A stretch of DNA of 64,000 bases, taken from Rhodovastum atsumiense. Lineage in GTDB: Bacteria > Pseudomonadota > Alphaproteobacteria > Acetobacterales > Acetobacteraceae. The position numbers were made by a program, and so were the translations under genes. The DNA lies in assembly GCF_937425535.1 (NCBI RefSeq), contig NZ_OW485601.1, positions 3,269,501-3,333,500 of the forward strand, given 5' to 3'. Positions 32,620-41,306 of the stretch are shown here, one piece after another. Each line of letters begins with the position of its first letter. Within the stretch, counting starts at the first letter, position 1. The notes beneath the pieces were generated by a model. It was not told the origin of the DNA. It did not search any database and worked only from the letters and a program-made list of their open reading frames with translations.

Positions 32620-33210
32620 TCAGTATTGCGGCGGGGCCTCGACGGTTTCAACCGACAGGCCGTAGCCGGTGCCGAGCTGGCGTGCCGTTTCGAACCGCAT
32701 CCGCAGCGCCGCCAGCGCGGCGATGGCCAGCCGCCCCAGCTCCTTGTCCGGGGTGTTCGATGCCTCGGCCTGGTACATCTCGGCCAGCGGCGCATAAAGC
32801 CCGAGCTGCCGGGCCAGAAAACGCCGGTCCATCTCCTCGCCGCGTGCCGTCCGCAGCCCGGCCAGCGAGGTATCCTCGGATGCCTGCAGATCGACGCCGT
32901 GCTTTGCCGCATAAGCGATCAGTTCACGCAGCAGCGTGGCGTGCTCCCCGGCGACGGCCTCGGCCAGTTGCCGGATCTCCGGGGTCGCGGCCGCCGCGGC
33001 GGCGAGCCGGCCCGCCTCTTGCTGCGCCTCGCTCAACCGGGCGGCACGGCGGAGGAAGCGAACGTCCTCGGCCGGCAGGCCCTGGCCGGGCTGCGGCGGC
33101 AGGCGCGGCGTGGGATCGGGCCGGAGACTGGCCTGCGCGACCGCGCTGCGCGCGGCGAACAGGGCAGGGGCCGTGCCGGCGACAAGCAGCAGCGAGCGGC
33201 GGTCGGTCAT
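32620..33210 (-). CDS. DUF4142 family exported protein
   Basis: A 196-residue protein with the signal peptide MTDRRSLLLVAGTAPALFAA and a ferritin-like four-helix DUF4142 domain. Family features: EDVRFLRRAARLSEAQQEAGRLAAAAAATPEIRQLAEAV, with acidic and His positions such as GEHATLLREL. GAGGAGAAG is well placed before the ATG. It is the last gene of the nap-nor block, 27 nt after norD. A second DUF4142 gene precedes norC. The role is unknown; the family is often linked to stress or metal handling. Confidence 0.75.
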   Translation of the reverse strand: MTDRRSLLLVAGTAPALFAARSAVAQASLRPDPTPRLPPQPGQGLPAEDVRFLRRAARLSEAQQEAGRLAAAAAATPEIRQLAEAVAGEHATLLRELIAYAAKHGVDLQASEDTSLAGLRTARGEEMDRRFLARQLGLYAPLAEMYQAEASNTPDKELGRLAIAALAALRMRFETARQLGTGYGLSVETVEAPPQY

Positions 33211-33236
33211 TGGATCTTCTCCTCGGTGGCGGGCGC

Positions 33237-35165
33237 TTACGCCGTGACCTGCCGGTAGAGGCGCGGCAACGCCGCGGTCAGGCGCGCGGCATCGGCGATG
33301 ATCGTGTAGGCACCCTGGCCAAACAGCGCGGGGACATAATCGCGCGCCTCCTGGTCGATGGTGATGCCGAACACCCGGATACCGGCACGGCGGGCCTCGC
33401 GGATCGCCCGGCGCGTGTCCTCCACCGCGTAGCGACCTTCGTAATGGTCGGCATCGTTCGGCTTGCCGTCACTCAGCAGCAACAACAGGCGATGGGTCTC
33501 GGGCCGGTCGGCGAGGCCACGCGCGGCATGCCGGATCGCCGCCCCCATGCGGGTATAATGGCCGGGCCGCAGCGCCAGGATACGTCGCGCCACCGCCGCA
33601 CCGGGAGGCTCGTCGAACGCCTTCACGCGGCGCACCCACACCGCGTGGCGGCGACGGGAGGTGAAGACCAGCACTTCATGTGCATCGCCGCAGGCCGCCA
33701 GCCCGGCGGTGAGGGCAAGCAGCGCCTCCTTTTCCACATCGAGCACCCGGCCCGTCCCGACCCAACTTTCGGTCGAGAGCGATCCATCGACCAGCACCAG
33801 CACGGCCAGGTCGCGCTGGTCGGTGCGGGCCGCGCGGAACACCCGCTCGCTGCCGGCACCGCTGGCACGGCAGTCCGCGACCGCCCGCACCAACGCCGGG
33901 AGATCAAGCTCCTCACCGTCCGGTTGGGCCTGCAGCATCCGTCGGCGCGGCCGCAGCGCCTCGAACTGGCGGCGCACCCGGCGGATGCGCCGCCGCGCCG
34001 CCGCGTCGGGATGCCAGTCCCCGGCCTCGGTCGCGGCCGGTTCGACGATCACGCGGCAATGGTCGGGATGATACGCGCCGCGCCGGTGATCCCATTCCGG
34101 ATAGGTCAGCGTCGCGGCGAGCAACGGTTCGGCCGCGACCTCCGCCTGCGGCAGATGAGGATCCATGCGCAGCCGCGTCGCCGCACGGCGCGCCTGCGGA
34201 ATAAGCGCCAGTTCGTCGAGATCCTCCGCCGCCTGCCGCGCCGCCGCGGCATCGTCATCCTCGACCGGGCGGGCGAGATTCATCATCTCGGCCAGTCCCA
34301 GGATGGTCTCGAACCGGTTCAGCACCAGCGGATCACGACGGCGGGTCTGCCCGGCGTCGCGCCGCCGCGCCCGCTGTCGCCGCGCCACCGTGCCGCCGGC
34401 GGCCCCGTGCGCATCGGCGCTGTCCTCCGGCGCTGTCGGTCCCGTCTCCGGCGCCACCACCTCGCCCCAGAGCGGCACCGGCAGGAAGGGCCGGTAGCGC
34501 CGCCCGGCCCGGAAACCCGCGACCGGCCGGGTCGGGTCCAGCATGGCGTGCAGGCGCGGCGGCAGCGGGTCTGGCGCGGCCTCGCCGAGACCGATGCGCA
34601 CCGCCGCTTCCATCGCCGCCTCGTCGCCGGCCAGCTTCGGGCGGTGCCGCAGCGCGCGCAACGACGCCGCCAGCCGCGCATGCAGCGGACGCAGCCCCGG
34701 CCACTGCGCCAGCAGCCGGGCGGTGTGTGTGCGCGCCCGGCGCAGCCGCGCCACGTCGGCCTGCAGCGGATCGGCCGGCAGGGCGGGCGGCGTCGCTTCC
34801 GCCAGGGCGAACCACGCCGCGAGCCATTCATACAGCGCCTCGTTGTCCGCGCGCCGCTCCAGCACGGCGAGCACCGGCGGCAGCATCAGCGTGGCTCCGT
34901 CGAAGCATGGCTGCTCGAGCCGCTCCACCCCGCCCAGGCCGAGGCGGGCGCGCAGCCCGGTGCGGTGGCGCGAGGCGATGGCGGCGACGGGGGCGATGCG
35001 GACCGTCCCGGCCCCGCCAAGCGCGCGGAACAGCACACCGAGCCGCCCCCGCATGGCATCGAGCGAGACCGTCGCGTCCGGATGCACCGTCCAACTGGCG
35101 GCATCGCCGACGAGGCGGTGCCAGGCATGGCCGATCGTCTCCTCCGGTTCGAGGAACCAGGGCAT
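33237..35165 (-). CDS. norD: nitric oxide reductase activation protein NorD
   Basis: A 642-residue cytoplasmic protein with a C-terminal von Willebrand A domain. The metal-ion-dependent adhesion site is DGSLS within VLVDGSLSTES, with later conserved segments LLLLSDGKPND and GIRVFGITID. The N-terminal half is helical, as in other NorD proteins. NorD works with the AAA+ protein NorQ to insert the non-heme iron of NorB. It lies 3 nt after norQ, and with norCB forms the operon norCBQD. Confidence 0.93.
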   Translation of the reverse strand: MPWFLEPEETIGHAWHRLVGDAASWTVHPDATVSLDAMRGRLGVLFRALGGAGTVRIAPVAAIASRHRTGLRARLGLGGVERLEQPCFDGATLMLPPVLAVLERRADNEALYEWLAAWFALAEATPPALPADPLQADVARLRRARTHTARLLAQWPGLRPLHARLAASLRALRHRPKLAGDEAAMEAAVRIGLGEAAPDPLPPRLHAMLDPTRPVAGFRAGRRYRPFLPVPLWGEVVAPETGPTAPEDSADAHGAAGGTVARRQRARRRDAGQTRRRDPLVLNRFETILGLAEMMNLARPVEDDDAAAARQAAEDLDELALIPQARRAATRLRMDPHLPQAEVAAEPLLAATLTYPEWDHRRGAYHPDHCRVIVEPAATEAGDWHPDAAARRRIRRVRRQFEALRPRRRMLQAQPDGEELDLPALVRAVADCRASGAGSERVFRAARTDQRDLAVLVLVDGSLSTESWVGTGRVLDVEKEALLALTAGLAACGDAHEVLVFTSRRRHAVWVRRVKAFDEPPGAAVARRILALRPGHYTRMGAAIRHAARGLADRPETHRLLLLLSDGKPNDADHYEGRYAVEDTRRAIREARRAGIRVFGITIDQEARDYVPALFGQGAYTIIADAARLTAALPRLYRQVTA

Positions 35166-35168
35166 GGG

Positions 35169-35960
35169 TCAGCCGAGGGTGATGTCGACGACGCGCAGCA
35201 GCGCCTGCCGCACGTCGGGCTCATCGGTCAGCGGTTCGATCATCGCGGCGCGGATGGCGAGCGCGGGCTGCATGCCGGCGGCGATCAGGCTGGCCGCGTA
35301 GACCAGCAGGCGGGTGGAGACGCCTTCTTCCAGGTCCTGGCCCTTCAACTCCCGCAGCGCCTGCGCCAGCCGCACCAGTGGCACGCAGCGCTCGCGCGGC
35401 AGGCCGCTCTCGGTGGCGACGATGGCGGCCTCGGCCTCCGGCGGCGGGAAGCCGAACTCCAGCGCCAGGAAACGCTGACGCGTGCTCGGCTTCAGCGATT
35501 TCAGCACCGACTGGTAACCAGGATTGTAGGAAACCACGAGCATGAAGCCGGGCGGAGCGTGCAGCACCTCGCCGGTGCGCTCCAGCGGCAGGATGCGGCG
35601 GTCGTCGGTCAACGGGTGCAGCACCACGGTGACGTCCCGGCGCGCTTCCACCACTTCGTCGAGGTAGCAGATGGCGCCTTCGCGCACCGCCCGGGTCAGC
35701 GGCCCGTCGCTCCAGACCGTGTCGCCGCCGCGCAGCAGCCAGCGCCCGGTGAGGTCGGCGGCGGTCAGGTCGTCATGGCAGGCGACGGTGTAGAGCGGCC
35801 GCCCGAGCCGTGCGGCCATGTGCGCGACGAAGCGTGTCTTGCCGCAGCCGGTCGGGCCCTTGAGCAGCAGCGGCAGGCGATTGCGGAAGGCCAGCTCGAA
35901 CAGTGCGCATTCCCCGCCGGTGGGGGCGTAGTACGGCAGGGAGACGATCGTCTCGCTCAT
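35169..35960 (-). CDS. norQ: nitric oxide reductase activation ATPase NorQ
   Basis: A 263-residue MoxR-type AAA+ ATPase. Walker A is KGPTGCGKTRF, Walker B is ICYLDEVVEARRD, and sensor segment VVSYNPGYQSVLK is in place. It remodels NorB with NorD to load iron. The ATG at 35960 overlaps the end of norB by 4 nt; the frame stays open upstream across norB, but that part is only the shadow of norB. Confidence 0.95.
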   Translation of the reverse strand: MSETIVSLPYYAPTGGECALFELAFRNRLPLLLKGPTGCGKTRFVAHMAARLGRPLYTVACHDDLTAADLTGRWLLRGGDTVWSDGPLTRAVREGAICYLDEVVEARRDVTVVLHPLTDDRRILPLERTGEVLHAPPGFMLVVSYNPGYQSVLKSLKPSTRQRFLALEFGFPPPEAEAAIVATESGLPRERCVPLVRLAQALRELKGQDLEEGVSTRLLVYAASLIAAGMQPALAIRAAMIEPLTDEPDVRQALLRVVDITLG

Positions 35961-37309
35961 TCGGCGGGCAGCGGCGCGGCGCCGGGCTGGCTCGCGGGCA
36001 CATCCTCGCGCACCGGCCCGAGCACGGCATAGAGATAGAGCGCCACGGCGACGGCGACCACCAGCCCCGCGCCGAGGCGCATCCAGTAGAACAGCACGAT
36101 CTGTTCCTGCACTTCCATGTATTGCATGCCCATGACCCGCTGCAGATGCACCTGCACCACGCCGCCGAAGGTGAGGGTGAAGGTCATGAACGCCATCGCC
36201 GAGGTCATGATCCAGAAGCTCCACATGTTGAGCACCTGGTTGTAGGGCCGCACGCCGCGCAGGTACGGCATGGCGTAGCTGATGATGGCGAGGTTGAGCA
36301 TGACATAGGCGCCGAAGAAGGCGAGGTGCGCGTGCGCCGCCGTGATCTGGGTGCCGTGGCTGTAGTAGTTGATGAAGGACAGCGTGTGCATGAAGCCCCA
36401 GACGCCGGCGCCGAAGAACGCCCCCACCGTGCAGCCGAGCGACCACAACAGCGCCGCCCGGTTGGGATGGTCGCGCCGGCCGCGCCAGACCATGCTGAAG
36501 CAGAACACCACCATGGCGAAGAAGGGCGCGATCTCGAAGGTGGAGAACACGCTGCCCACCCATTGCCAGTAGCCCGGCGCGCCGATCCAGTAATAGTGGT
36601 GCCCGGTGCCGAGCAGGCCGGAGAACAGCGACAGCCCGACGATGGCGTACAGCCATTTCTCCACCACCTCGCGGTCGGCGCCGGTCAGCTTGATCACCAG
36701 GAAGGCGAGCACCGCCGCCATCACCAGCTCCCACACGCCCTCGACCCAGAGATGCACGACGTACCACCAGTAGAGCTTGTCGACGGCGATGTTGACCGGG
36801 TCCCAGATGGCGAACAGCCAGAACACCGCGATGCCCCACATGCCGAGCAGCAGCACGCTGGTGATCGCGGTGCGCCGCCCGCCCAGCACCGTCAGCGAGA
36901 CATTGGCGAGGAAGATCAGGGCCACCACGACGATGGCCCATTTGATCCAGAGCGGCTGTTCGAGGAACTCGCGCCCCTCGTGGATGCCGAACAGGTAGCC
37001 GGTCACCGCGGCAAGCGCGCCGAACAGCAGCAGGCCGAACTGGACATAGGCCAGCAGGGGGCTCGCGATCTCGCGCTCCGCCTCTTCCGGCACCAGGTAG
37101 TAGGCGGCGCCGAAGAAGCCCATCAGCAGCCACACGATCAACGCGTTGGTGTGGATCATGCGCAGGATGTTGAAGGGCAGGATGCCGGCGAGGAAATGCG
37201 GGATGACGTAGACGGTGGCGGCGAGCAGGCCGAACAGGATCTGCACCGCGAACAGGCCGAGCGCGCCGAGGAAATAAACCTGGGCAACGCGTTGGCTCGC
37301 GTATTTCAT
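35957..37309 (-). CDS. norB: nitric oxide reductase large subunit NorB
   Basis: A 450-residue, 12-helix membrane subunit of cytochrome c-dependent NO reductase, which reduces two NO to N2O. Heme and non-heme iron ligands lie in conserved helices: RMIHTNALIVWLLMGFFGAAYYLVPEE near the N-terminus, WWYVVHLWVEGVWE, GTGHHYYWIG and TAAHAHLAFFG. Length matches cNorB, and there is no quinol-type N-terminal extension. It lies 13 nt after norC. Confidence 0.96.
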   Translation of the reverse strand: MKYASQRVAQVYFLGALGLFAVQILFGLLAATVYVIPHFLAGILPFNILRMIHTNALIVWLLMGFFGAAYYLVPEEAEREIASPLLAYVQFGLLLFGALAAVTGYLFGIHEGREFLEQPLWIKWAIVVVALIFLANVSLTVLGGRRTAITSVLLLGMWGIAVFWLFAIWDPVNIAVDKLYWWYVVHLWVEGVWELVMAAVLAFLVIKLTGADREVVEKWLYAIVGLSLFSGLLGTGHHYYWIGAPGYWQWVGSVFSTFEIAPFFAMVVFCFSMVWRGRRDHPNRAALLWSLGCTVGAFFGAGVWGFMHTLSFINYYSHGTQITAAHAHLAFFGAYVMLNLAIISYAMPYLRGVRPYNQVLNMWSFWIMTSAMAFMTFTLTFGGVVQVHLQRVMGMQYMEVQEQIVLFYWMRLGAGLVVAVAVALYLYAVLGPVREDVPASQPGAAPLPAE

Positions 37310-37322
37310 GGCGGTCCCCTTC

Positions 37323-37775
37323 TCAGCCCGCCGTGTTCGGCGGCCAGCCCTGGGTGTCGATTTTGCTGACGAATTCCAGGAAGTCGGCGAGGTCGCGCAC
37401 CTCCTGCTCGGTCAGGTGGAACTGCGGCATCTGCCGCCGGCCGGGCACGCCGCTGGGTTGGGACGCCATCCAGGCGGCCAGCGCCGCGCGCGCGACCTCG
37501 GGATCGGCATCGCCGCCCCAGCGCTTCCAGACATTGCCAAGCTCCGGGGCGAAGTAGGCGCCTTCGCCGAGCAGCGTGTGACAGTCGATGCAGGCGTTGC
37601 GCTCCCACACGCGCTTGCCCCGCGCCACGCCTTCGGAAATCTGCGTCGCGGGGGCGCTGTGGGCGGTCATGTAGAAATGCGTCTGCAGGGTCAGGGCGAG
37701 GAAGACGACCAGGAAGAAGGCCGAACCGCCATAGAAGATGTTGCGGGTCGCCGCCCGCGTCAGACGCTCCGGCAT
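37323..37775 (-). CDS. norC: nitric oxide reductase small subunit, cytochrome c NorC
   Basis: A 150-residue membrane-anchored cytochrome c. One N-terminal helix (about 13-32) is followed by a single heme site CIDCH in NACIDCHTLLGEG and the axial Met in RRQMPQFHLTEQE. It feeds electrons to NorB. It is the first gene of norCBQD and sits 42 nt downstream of a DUF4142 gene. Confidence 0.95.
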   Translation of the reverse strand: MPERLTRAATRNIFYGGSAFFLVVFLALTLQTHFYMTAHSAPATQISEGVARGKRVWERNACIDCHTLLGEGAYFAPELGNVWKRWGGDADPEVARAALAAWMASQPSGVPGRRQMPQFHLTEQEVRDLADFLEFVSKIDTQGWPPNTAG

Positions 37776-37816
37776 GCGCGCTGCTCCTCCCCCTTGTCGT
37801 CCCGTTCCTCGGGCCG

Positions 37817-38347
37817 CTACGGCTTCACCGCCTCCTGCAGCCGGCGGGCCGCGTCCAGGCGCGGATGCAACTGGGGCAAGGTTCCGGCCGCCAGCGTCTT
37901 CAGGCCCTCGTCCGGGCCTTTTGCCGCTTCCTCGTAGCCCCGGATCTCCTGTTCCAGCGCCTGGATCTGCACCTCCGTATAGCGCCGGGTCAGCGCCAGG
38001 TAATCGAGCGGTTCCAGATTCTCGAGCACAACCTTGTGCTCGAATTCTTCCTCGCTGCCGATGCGCACGCCGCGCTGCTGCGCCAGCGCGCGCAATTGCT
38101 CAAGCTGCGGCCGGCGGAAATCGGCCATGCCCTGCGCGAACTGCTTCACCTCCGGCCGCACGTCGCGCGTGGCCGCGAGCGTCGCGGCCCGCTGCTGGAA
38201 GTGCGCGGAGCTGCAGGCGAAGACAAGGAAGCGGCCGGGATCGAGCGGCCGGGGCGGCACCTCCGCCGGCATGGCAATGCCGGGGGCGGCGGCGGACAGG
38301 GCCAGCGCCGCGGCCAGCAGGGGGCGACGCTGCAGGGAGGCGGGCAT
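37817..38347 (-). CDS. DUF4142 family exported protein
   Basis: A 176-residue protein with the signal peptide MPASLQRRPLLAAALALSAA and a helical DUF4142 domain (e.g. EVKQFAQGMADFRRPQL). It is a distant paralog of the DUF4142 gene after norD, so two such genes bracket norCBQD. It starts 4 nt after the end of napC. An insertion in napC may reduce its transcription from the nap promoter. Function unknown. Confidence 0.72.
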   Translation of the reverse strand: MPASLQRRPLLAAALALSAAAPGIAMPAEVPPRPLDPGRFLVFACSSAHFQQRAATLAATRDVRPEVKQFAQGMADFRRPQLEQLRALAQQRGVRIGSEEEFEHKVVLENLEPLDYLALTRRYTEVQIQALEQEIRGYEEAAKGPDEGLKTLAAGTLPQLHPRLDAARRLQEAVKP

Positions 38348-38351
38348 GGCG

Positions 38352-38855
38352 CTACTGCCAGCCCGGCACGCCGGCCATGTCCGGCAGCCGGTGGGCGATG
38401 CCCTTGTGGCAATCGATGCAGGTCTTCTGGCCGCTGAACAGGAAGCGCTCATGCGCGGCGGCGGCGCGCGGGTTCTGCCGCGACAGGTCCATCGAGCCGG
38501 CGGCATGGCAGTTGCGGCATTCGAGCGAATCGTTCGCCTTCATGCGCTGCCATTCATGCTCGGCGAGGGAACGGCGCAGGTCGAGGAACTTCTCGCGCGT
38601 GTCGATCGAGCCGAACAGATGCCCCCACACTTCCTTGGATGCCTGCATCTTGCGCGCGATCTTGCGGGTCCAGTCATGCGGCACGTGGCAGTCCGGGCAG
38701 CCGGCGCGCACGCCGGAGCGGTTGGTGAAGTGGATGGTGCCCTGCAGTTCCTGGTAGACGTTGTCGCGCATCTCGTGGCAGCCGACGCAGAAGCCGGGCT
38801 GGTTCGCCGCTTCCAGCGCCGTGTTGAACCCGCCCCAGAACACGGTTCCCATGAT
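38352..38855 (-). pseudogene. napC: napC, 3' fragment (tetraheme part)
   Basis: The C-terminal part of NapC, the membrane quinol dehydrogenase that passes electrons to NapAB. It begins inside the membrane anchor ([17 protein letters not shown]) and contains all four heme sites: CVGCH, CPDCH, CRNCH and CIDCH. The first 48 codons lie 2.3 kb away at 41163-41306, beyond a transposable element. The open frame extends into the element's end and could start at an ATG there, but such a product lacks the membrane anchor and export signal. Confidence 0.93.
38851..38855. repeat. target-site duplication, left copy
   Basis: ATGAT directly abuts the left end of the element. The identical ATGAT abuts the right end at 41161-41165. 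The two copies are the 5-bp duplication of the napC target. Confidence 0.9.
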
Positions 38856-38872
38856 CTCGACTTTGGCCCTTT
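38856..38872. repeat. left terminal inverted repeat of the element
   Basis: CTCGACTTTGGCCCTTT. The right end read inward is CTGGACTTTGGCGCTTT, so 15 of 17 positions agree. The transposase stop lies 10 nt inside this repeat. Confidence 0.88.
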
Positions 38873-38881
38873 CGAGGGACA

Positions 38882-40285
38882 TCAAGCCGCATAGGACATC
38901 AGCTCGGCCAAGCGCTGCTGCAGGGGTCTTGGATTTTCCGCGGTTCGTGCGCGCGCCCGCCAAGTCGGATAATCGTCCCGCCACAGGATGGGGTTCACTG
39001 CCTCCTCTGCCCACAGCACGCGTCTAACGGCGGCGAGGCAATCCGCGAACGTTGGGTCCGGCTTTCTGTACCAGGCAGCGCCGAGCACCGCGAGTTGGCC
39101 GGTCCGCGCGGCCATGTCGGCGGCCCACAGCGTCACCAGCGAGAACAGGCTGAGCAGCAACGGCGTGCTTCGGTGGATCGCCCGATCCGACCACTGGCGC
39201 TGGGTCTCGAACCCGAGGTGGCGCCGGGCCTCTTGGAAAGTAGGCTCGACCGCCCAGCGCATCGCGTACCATGTCAGGATCTGCAACGCTGACTGCTCCG
39301 GATCGGAGCAGACGAAGGCGCGCGTCTCGGCGCGTCCAGCCGGGTCCCTGGTCAGGACCCAGCGCACCGGCATGGTCTTGCCGTGCGCGCTCCACAGCGC
39401 CGTGCCGGTCGCGACATCGACCTCCCGCTCCGCCTTCCCATCCTTCGTCCGCCACCCCGGCACGGTCATGCGCTCCCACTTCGTGGCCTTCCGCACCGCC
39501 CGCGTGCGCGGCGTCAGTTGCCGGGTGCCGACGACGCGCGACCTGCCTTTCTGGCCTTTCCGGCGTGGCGGCGGCGGGTTGAAGAAGCGTGCGTCCATGC
39601 GGCAGCGCGCCACGCACACCGCGCAGTCGCGCAGTGTCCAGAAGAGGTCCAGGCTGGCGTAGGCGCCGTCGCCTACCATCACCAGCCGTCGGCCCGGGCA
39701 CCAGCGGGCGACCAGCCGCATGGCCCAGGTCGCCTTCTCCGGCAGCGTCTGGTGTCGGCGCTGCCGCCTGACATCGGCCCGTTCCGAGCGGCTCAGAACC
39801 GTCAGGAACGGCAACCCCCAGGTACGCCTGGCGAAGCCGGGCCTGGCCACCACCTGCAGTGACAGCCACCGCAGGCCCGCAACCTTGACGAAGAAGCCGC
39901 GGCTCGACCGCACGGCATCGCGGTAGATGCCTTTGTCGCGGATCATGGCGCCGCGCCGACGTTCGACCGAATCGTCCACGGCGATCACCAGTGGCTCGCC
40001 CTCCGGCACGAACGCCGTCTGCAGCAGACCAAGCAGGATCCTGGCACCTTGCAGGCCCGACCAGTCCGCCCGCGAGAGGAAGCGGTGGAAGCGGCTGAAC
40101 CCCTTGTCGGCGGCGCCATCCACCGCCCGCAGGGCCGCGCACACCGTCCGCCGGTTCAGGCACAGCAGCGCTCCCGTCGCCAGCGCCCCCGCGTTCAGCC
40201 ACGACGGCTGCGTGAACATCGCCGCGAACGGCAGCAGCCACATCTCCATAACCCGGACGTTGCCGGACGCGTCGATCTTCGCCAT
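38882..40285 (-). CDS. DDE transposase of the napC-inserted element
   Basis: A 467-residue transposase with an RNase H-like DDE core. Likely catalytic acidic residues lie in [24 protein letters not shown] (seen as MVGDGAYAS) and the C-terminal [14 protein letters not shown], the last in the usual place before the terminal helix. The N-terminal helical region ([20 protein letters not shown]) is typical of IS701/IS4-like enzymes. The frame is intact from ATG (40285) to stop, so the element may still be active. Its start is 55 bp from the divergent passenger gene. Confidence 0.9.
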   Translation of the reverse strand: MAKIDASGNVRVMEMWLLPFAAMFTQPSWLNAGALATGALLCLNRRTVCAALRAVDGAADKGFSRFHRFLSRADWSGLQGARILLGLLQTAFVPEGEPLVIAVDDSVERRRGAMIRDKGIYRDAVRSSRGFFVKVAGLRWLSLQVVARPGFARRTWGLPFLTVLSRSERADVRRQRRHQTLPEKATWAMRLVARWCPGRRLVMVGDGAYASLDLFWTLRDCAVCVARCRMDARFFNPPPPRRKGQKGRSRVVGTRQLTPRTRAVRKATKWERMTVPGWRTKDGKAEREVDVATGTALWSAHGKTMPVRWVLTRDPAGRAETRAFVCSDPEQSALQILTWYAMRWAVEPTFQEARRHLGFETQRQWSDRAIHRSTPLLLSLFSLVTLWAADMAARTGQLAVLGAAWYRKPDPTFADCLAAVRRVLWAEEAVNPILWRDDYPTWRARARTAENPRPLQQRLAELMSYAA

Positions 40286-40340
40286 GACGCTCTCCCCCGT
40301 GAGGCCGTACTGTGCCTCTCCTCGGGAGGGAGGATGGGAA

Positions 40341-41105
40341 ATGGTCGGATCGTCAGCAGGGCCGCTGCGCCGCTGGCTCTCTCGTCTGCCCTCGCGACAG
40401 CCCCCTGCCAGCCCGGCGTCAGCGCCAGGGTCGCCACCGATGATCCGCTCCGGGGTCCTCGCTCGCTACCGCCGCCTGCGTCAGATCAGCAAGGAACAGC
40501 ACGCAGCCGTCCTGGACATCATCGCCCACGACGTGCTGCTGGACTGGGCCAGGCGGCTCGACCTGACTGAAGGCAAGGCGGTGGTGCTCGAAAACGACAA
40601 CGAGCTGACGCTGCCGGAGGATCTGGCCATCTACTTGCCCAGGCTGGGCCGTTCACATCCGCTCGACCGCTATGCCCGGGTCGCACGGTTCACGTCCGAC
40701 TCCGACGAGGCGATCGTGCTCGCGGCGATGCGCCGGGCATGTTTCTCGCTCTGGCGCATCGAGCGGCGACACCCGGTCACAGGCCTGATCCTGCGCGATC
40801 TGCTGCGGGACAAGGAGACCTGGCTGATCGACGAGGCCATGGAGAAGAACGCGCCACTGGGAATGGAGATGGCTGCGCGTCTCCTGCAGCCCGAGAGCTT
40901 CGCGATGACCGCCCGTATCATCGTGCCGCTCCTCCCGGACCTGATGACACGTACGGAACTAATGGAAGAGGTGTTCACCAGGGCACCTGCGTTGACGCGC
41001 CTCCAGGGGGACACCCTTGCTGGGGACCCGCGTTTCGCGATCGGCGTCTATCGCGCCGCCGTCGCCACGGGGGCGATGGATCGCGTCCGCTTCAAACGCA
41101 AATAG
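40341..41105 (+). CDS. passenger gene of the element, unknown function
   Basis: A 254-residue protein encoded on the opposite strand to the transposase, with GGGAGGGAGG ahead of its ATG. It must belong to the element, because both junctions lie outside it. I do not recognise it. It has a basic N-terminus, a mainly helical middle (RLRQISKEQHAAVLDIIAHD) and a segment ACFSLWRIERRHPVTGLILRDLL that weakly recalls domains found near SEC-C-type proteins; that resemblance is only an impression. It has no transposase or resistance signature. It ends 55 nt before the right end of the element. Confidence 0.75.
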   Translation: MVGSSAGPLRRWLSRLPSRQPPASPASAPGSPPMIRSGVLARYRRLRQISKEQHAAVLDIIAHDVLLDWARRLDLTEGKAVVLENDNELTLPEDLAIYLPRLGRSHPLDRYARVARFTSDSDEAIVLAAMRRACFSLWRIERRHPVTGLILRDLLRDKETWLIDEAMEKNAPLGMEMAARLLQPESFAMTARIIVPLLPDLMTRTELMEEVFTRAPALTRLQGDTLAGDPRFAIGVYRAAVATGAMDRVRFKRK

Positions 41106-41143
41106 GCCCAAATCCATGCGGGCGGCCCCACCACCACACACCA

Positions 41144-41160
41144 AAAGCGCCAAAGTCCAG
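41144..41160. repeat. right terminal inverted repeat of the element
   Basis: Reads AAAGCGCCAAAGTCCAG on the plus strand. Its complement, CTGGACTTTGGCGCTTT, matches the left end at 15 of 17 positions. Confidence 0.88.
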
Positions 41161-41165
41161 ATGAT
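41161..41165. repeat. target-site duplication, right copy
   Basis: ATGAT directly abuts the right end of the element and is identical to 38851-38855. Confidence 0.9.
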
Positions 41166-41306
41166 GAACCCCCCGAGTGTCAGGAATGCCAGGCTGAGCC
41201 GTTGCGCCGGGGCGAGGGCGGTGCGCACCACGCCGAGATCGCGGATGCGGTGCCACATCCGCCCGAACCTGCCCGGCCCGCCCTGGGCCTCGTCCAGGCC
41301 GGACAT
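41161..41306 (-). pseudogene. napC: napC, 5' fragment
   Basis: The first 48 codons of napC: a cytoplasmic start MSGLDEAQGGPGRFGRMW, then the beginning of the membrane anchor (RLSLAFLTLGGFI). Its ATG overlaps the napB stop (TGATG), so translation was coupled to napB. Past the junction the frame continues into the element and picks up an unrelated tail. Joined with 38352-38850 it would give a 214-residue NapC, the normal size. Confidence 0.92.

Larger units (their letters stand above)
38856..41160. mobile_element. 2305-bp insertion element inserted in napC, with a passenger gene
   Basis: The boundaries are set by three independent signs: imperfect terminal inverted repeats (15 of 17 identical), a flanking 5-bp duplication ATGAT, and exact restoration of the napC frame when the element and one duplication copy are removed. 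It holds a DDE transposase gene (minus strand) and a divergent passenger gene (plus strand) that fill it almost end to end. Family assignment is uncertain: the transposase looks like the IS701/IS4-related DDE group. Confidence 0.92.

Noticed and set aside
32682-36032. A 1.1-kilo-codon open frame on the plus strand opposite norQ-norD
   Set aside because: The product is low-complexity (Arg/Pro/Gln/His), and the minus strand encodes clear NorD and NorQ; it is a shadow.
39927-40340. Upstream extension of the passenger gene frame into the transposase region
   Set aside because: The extension overlaps the transposase on the opposite strand and has shadow-like composition. The ATG at 40341 with its ribosome-binding site is the sensible start.
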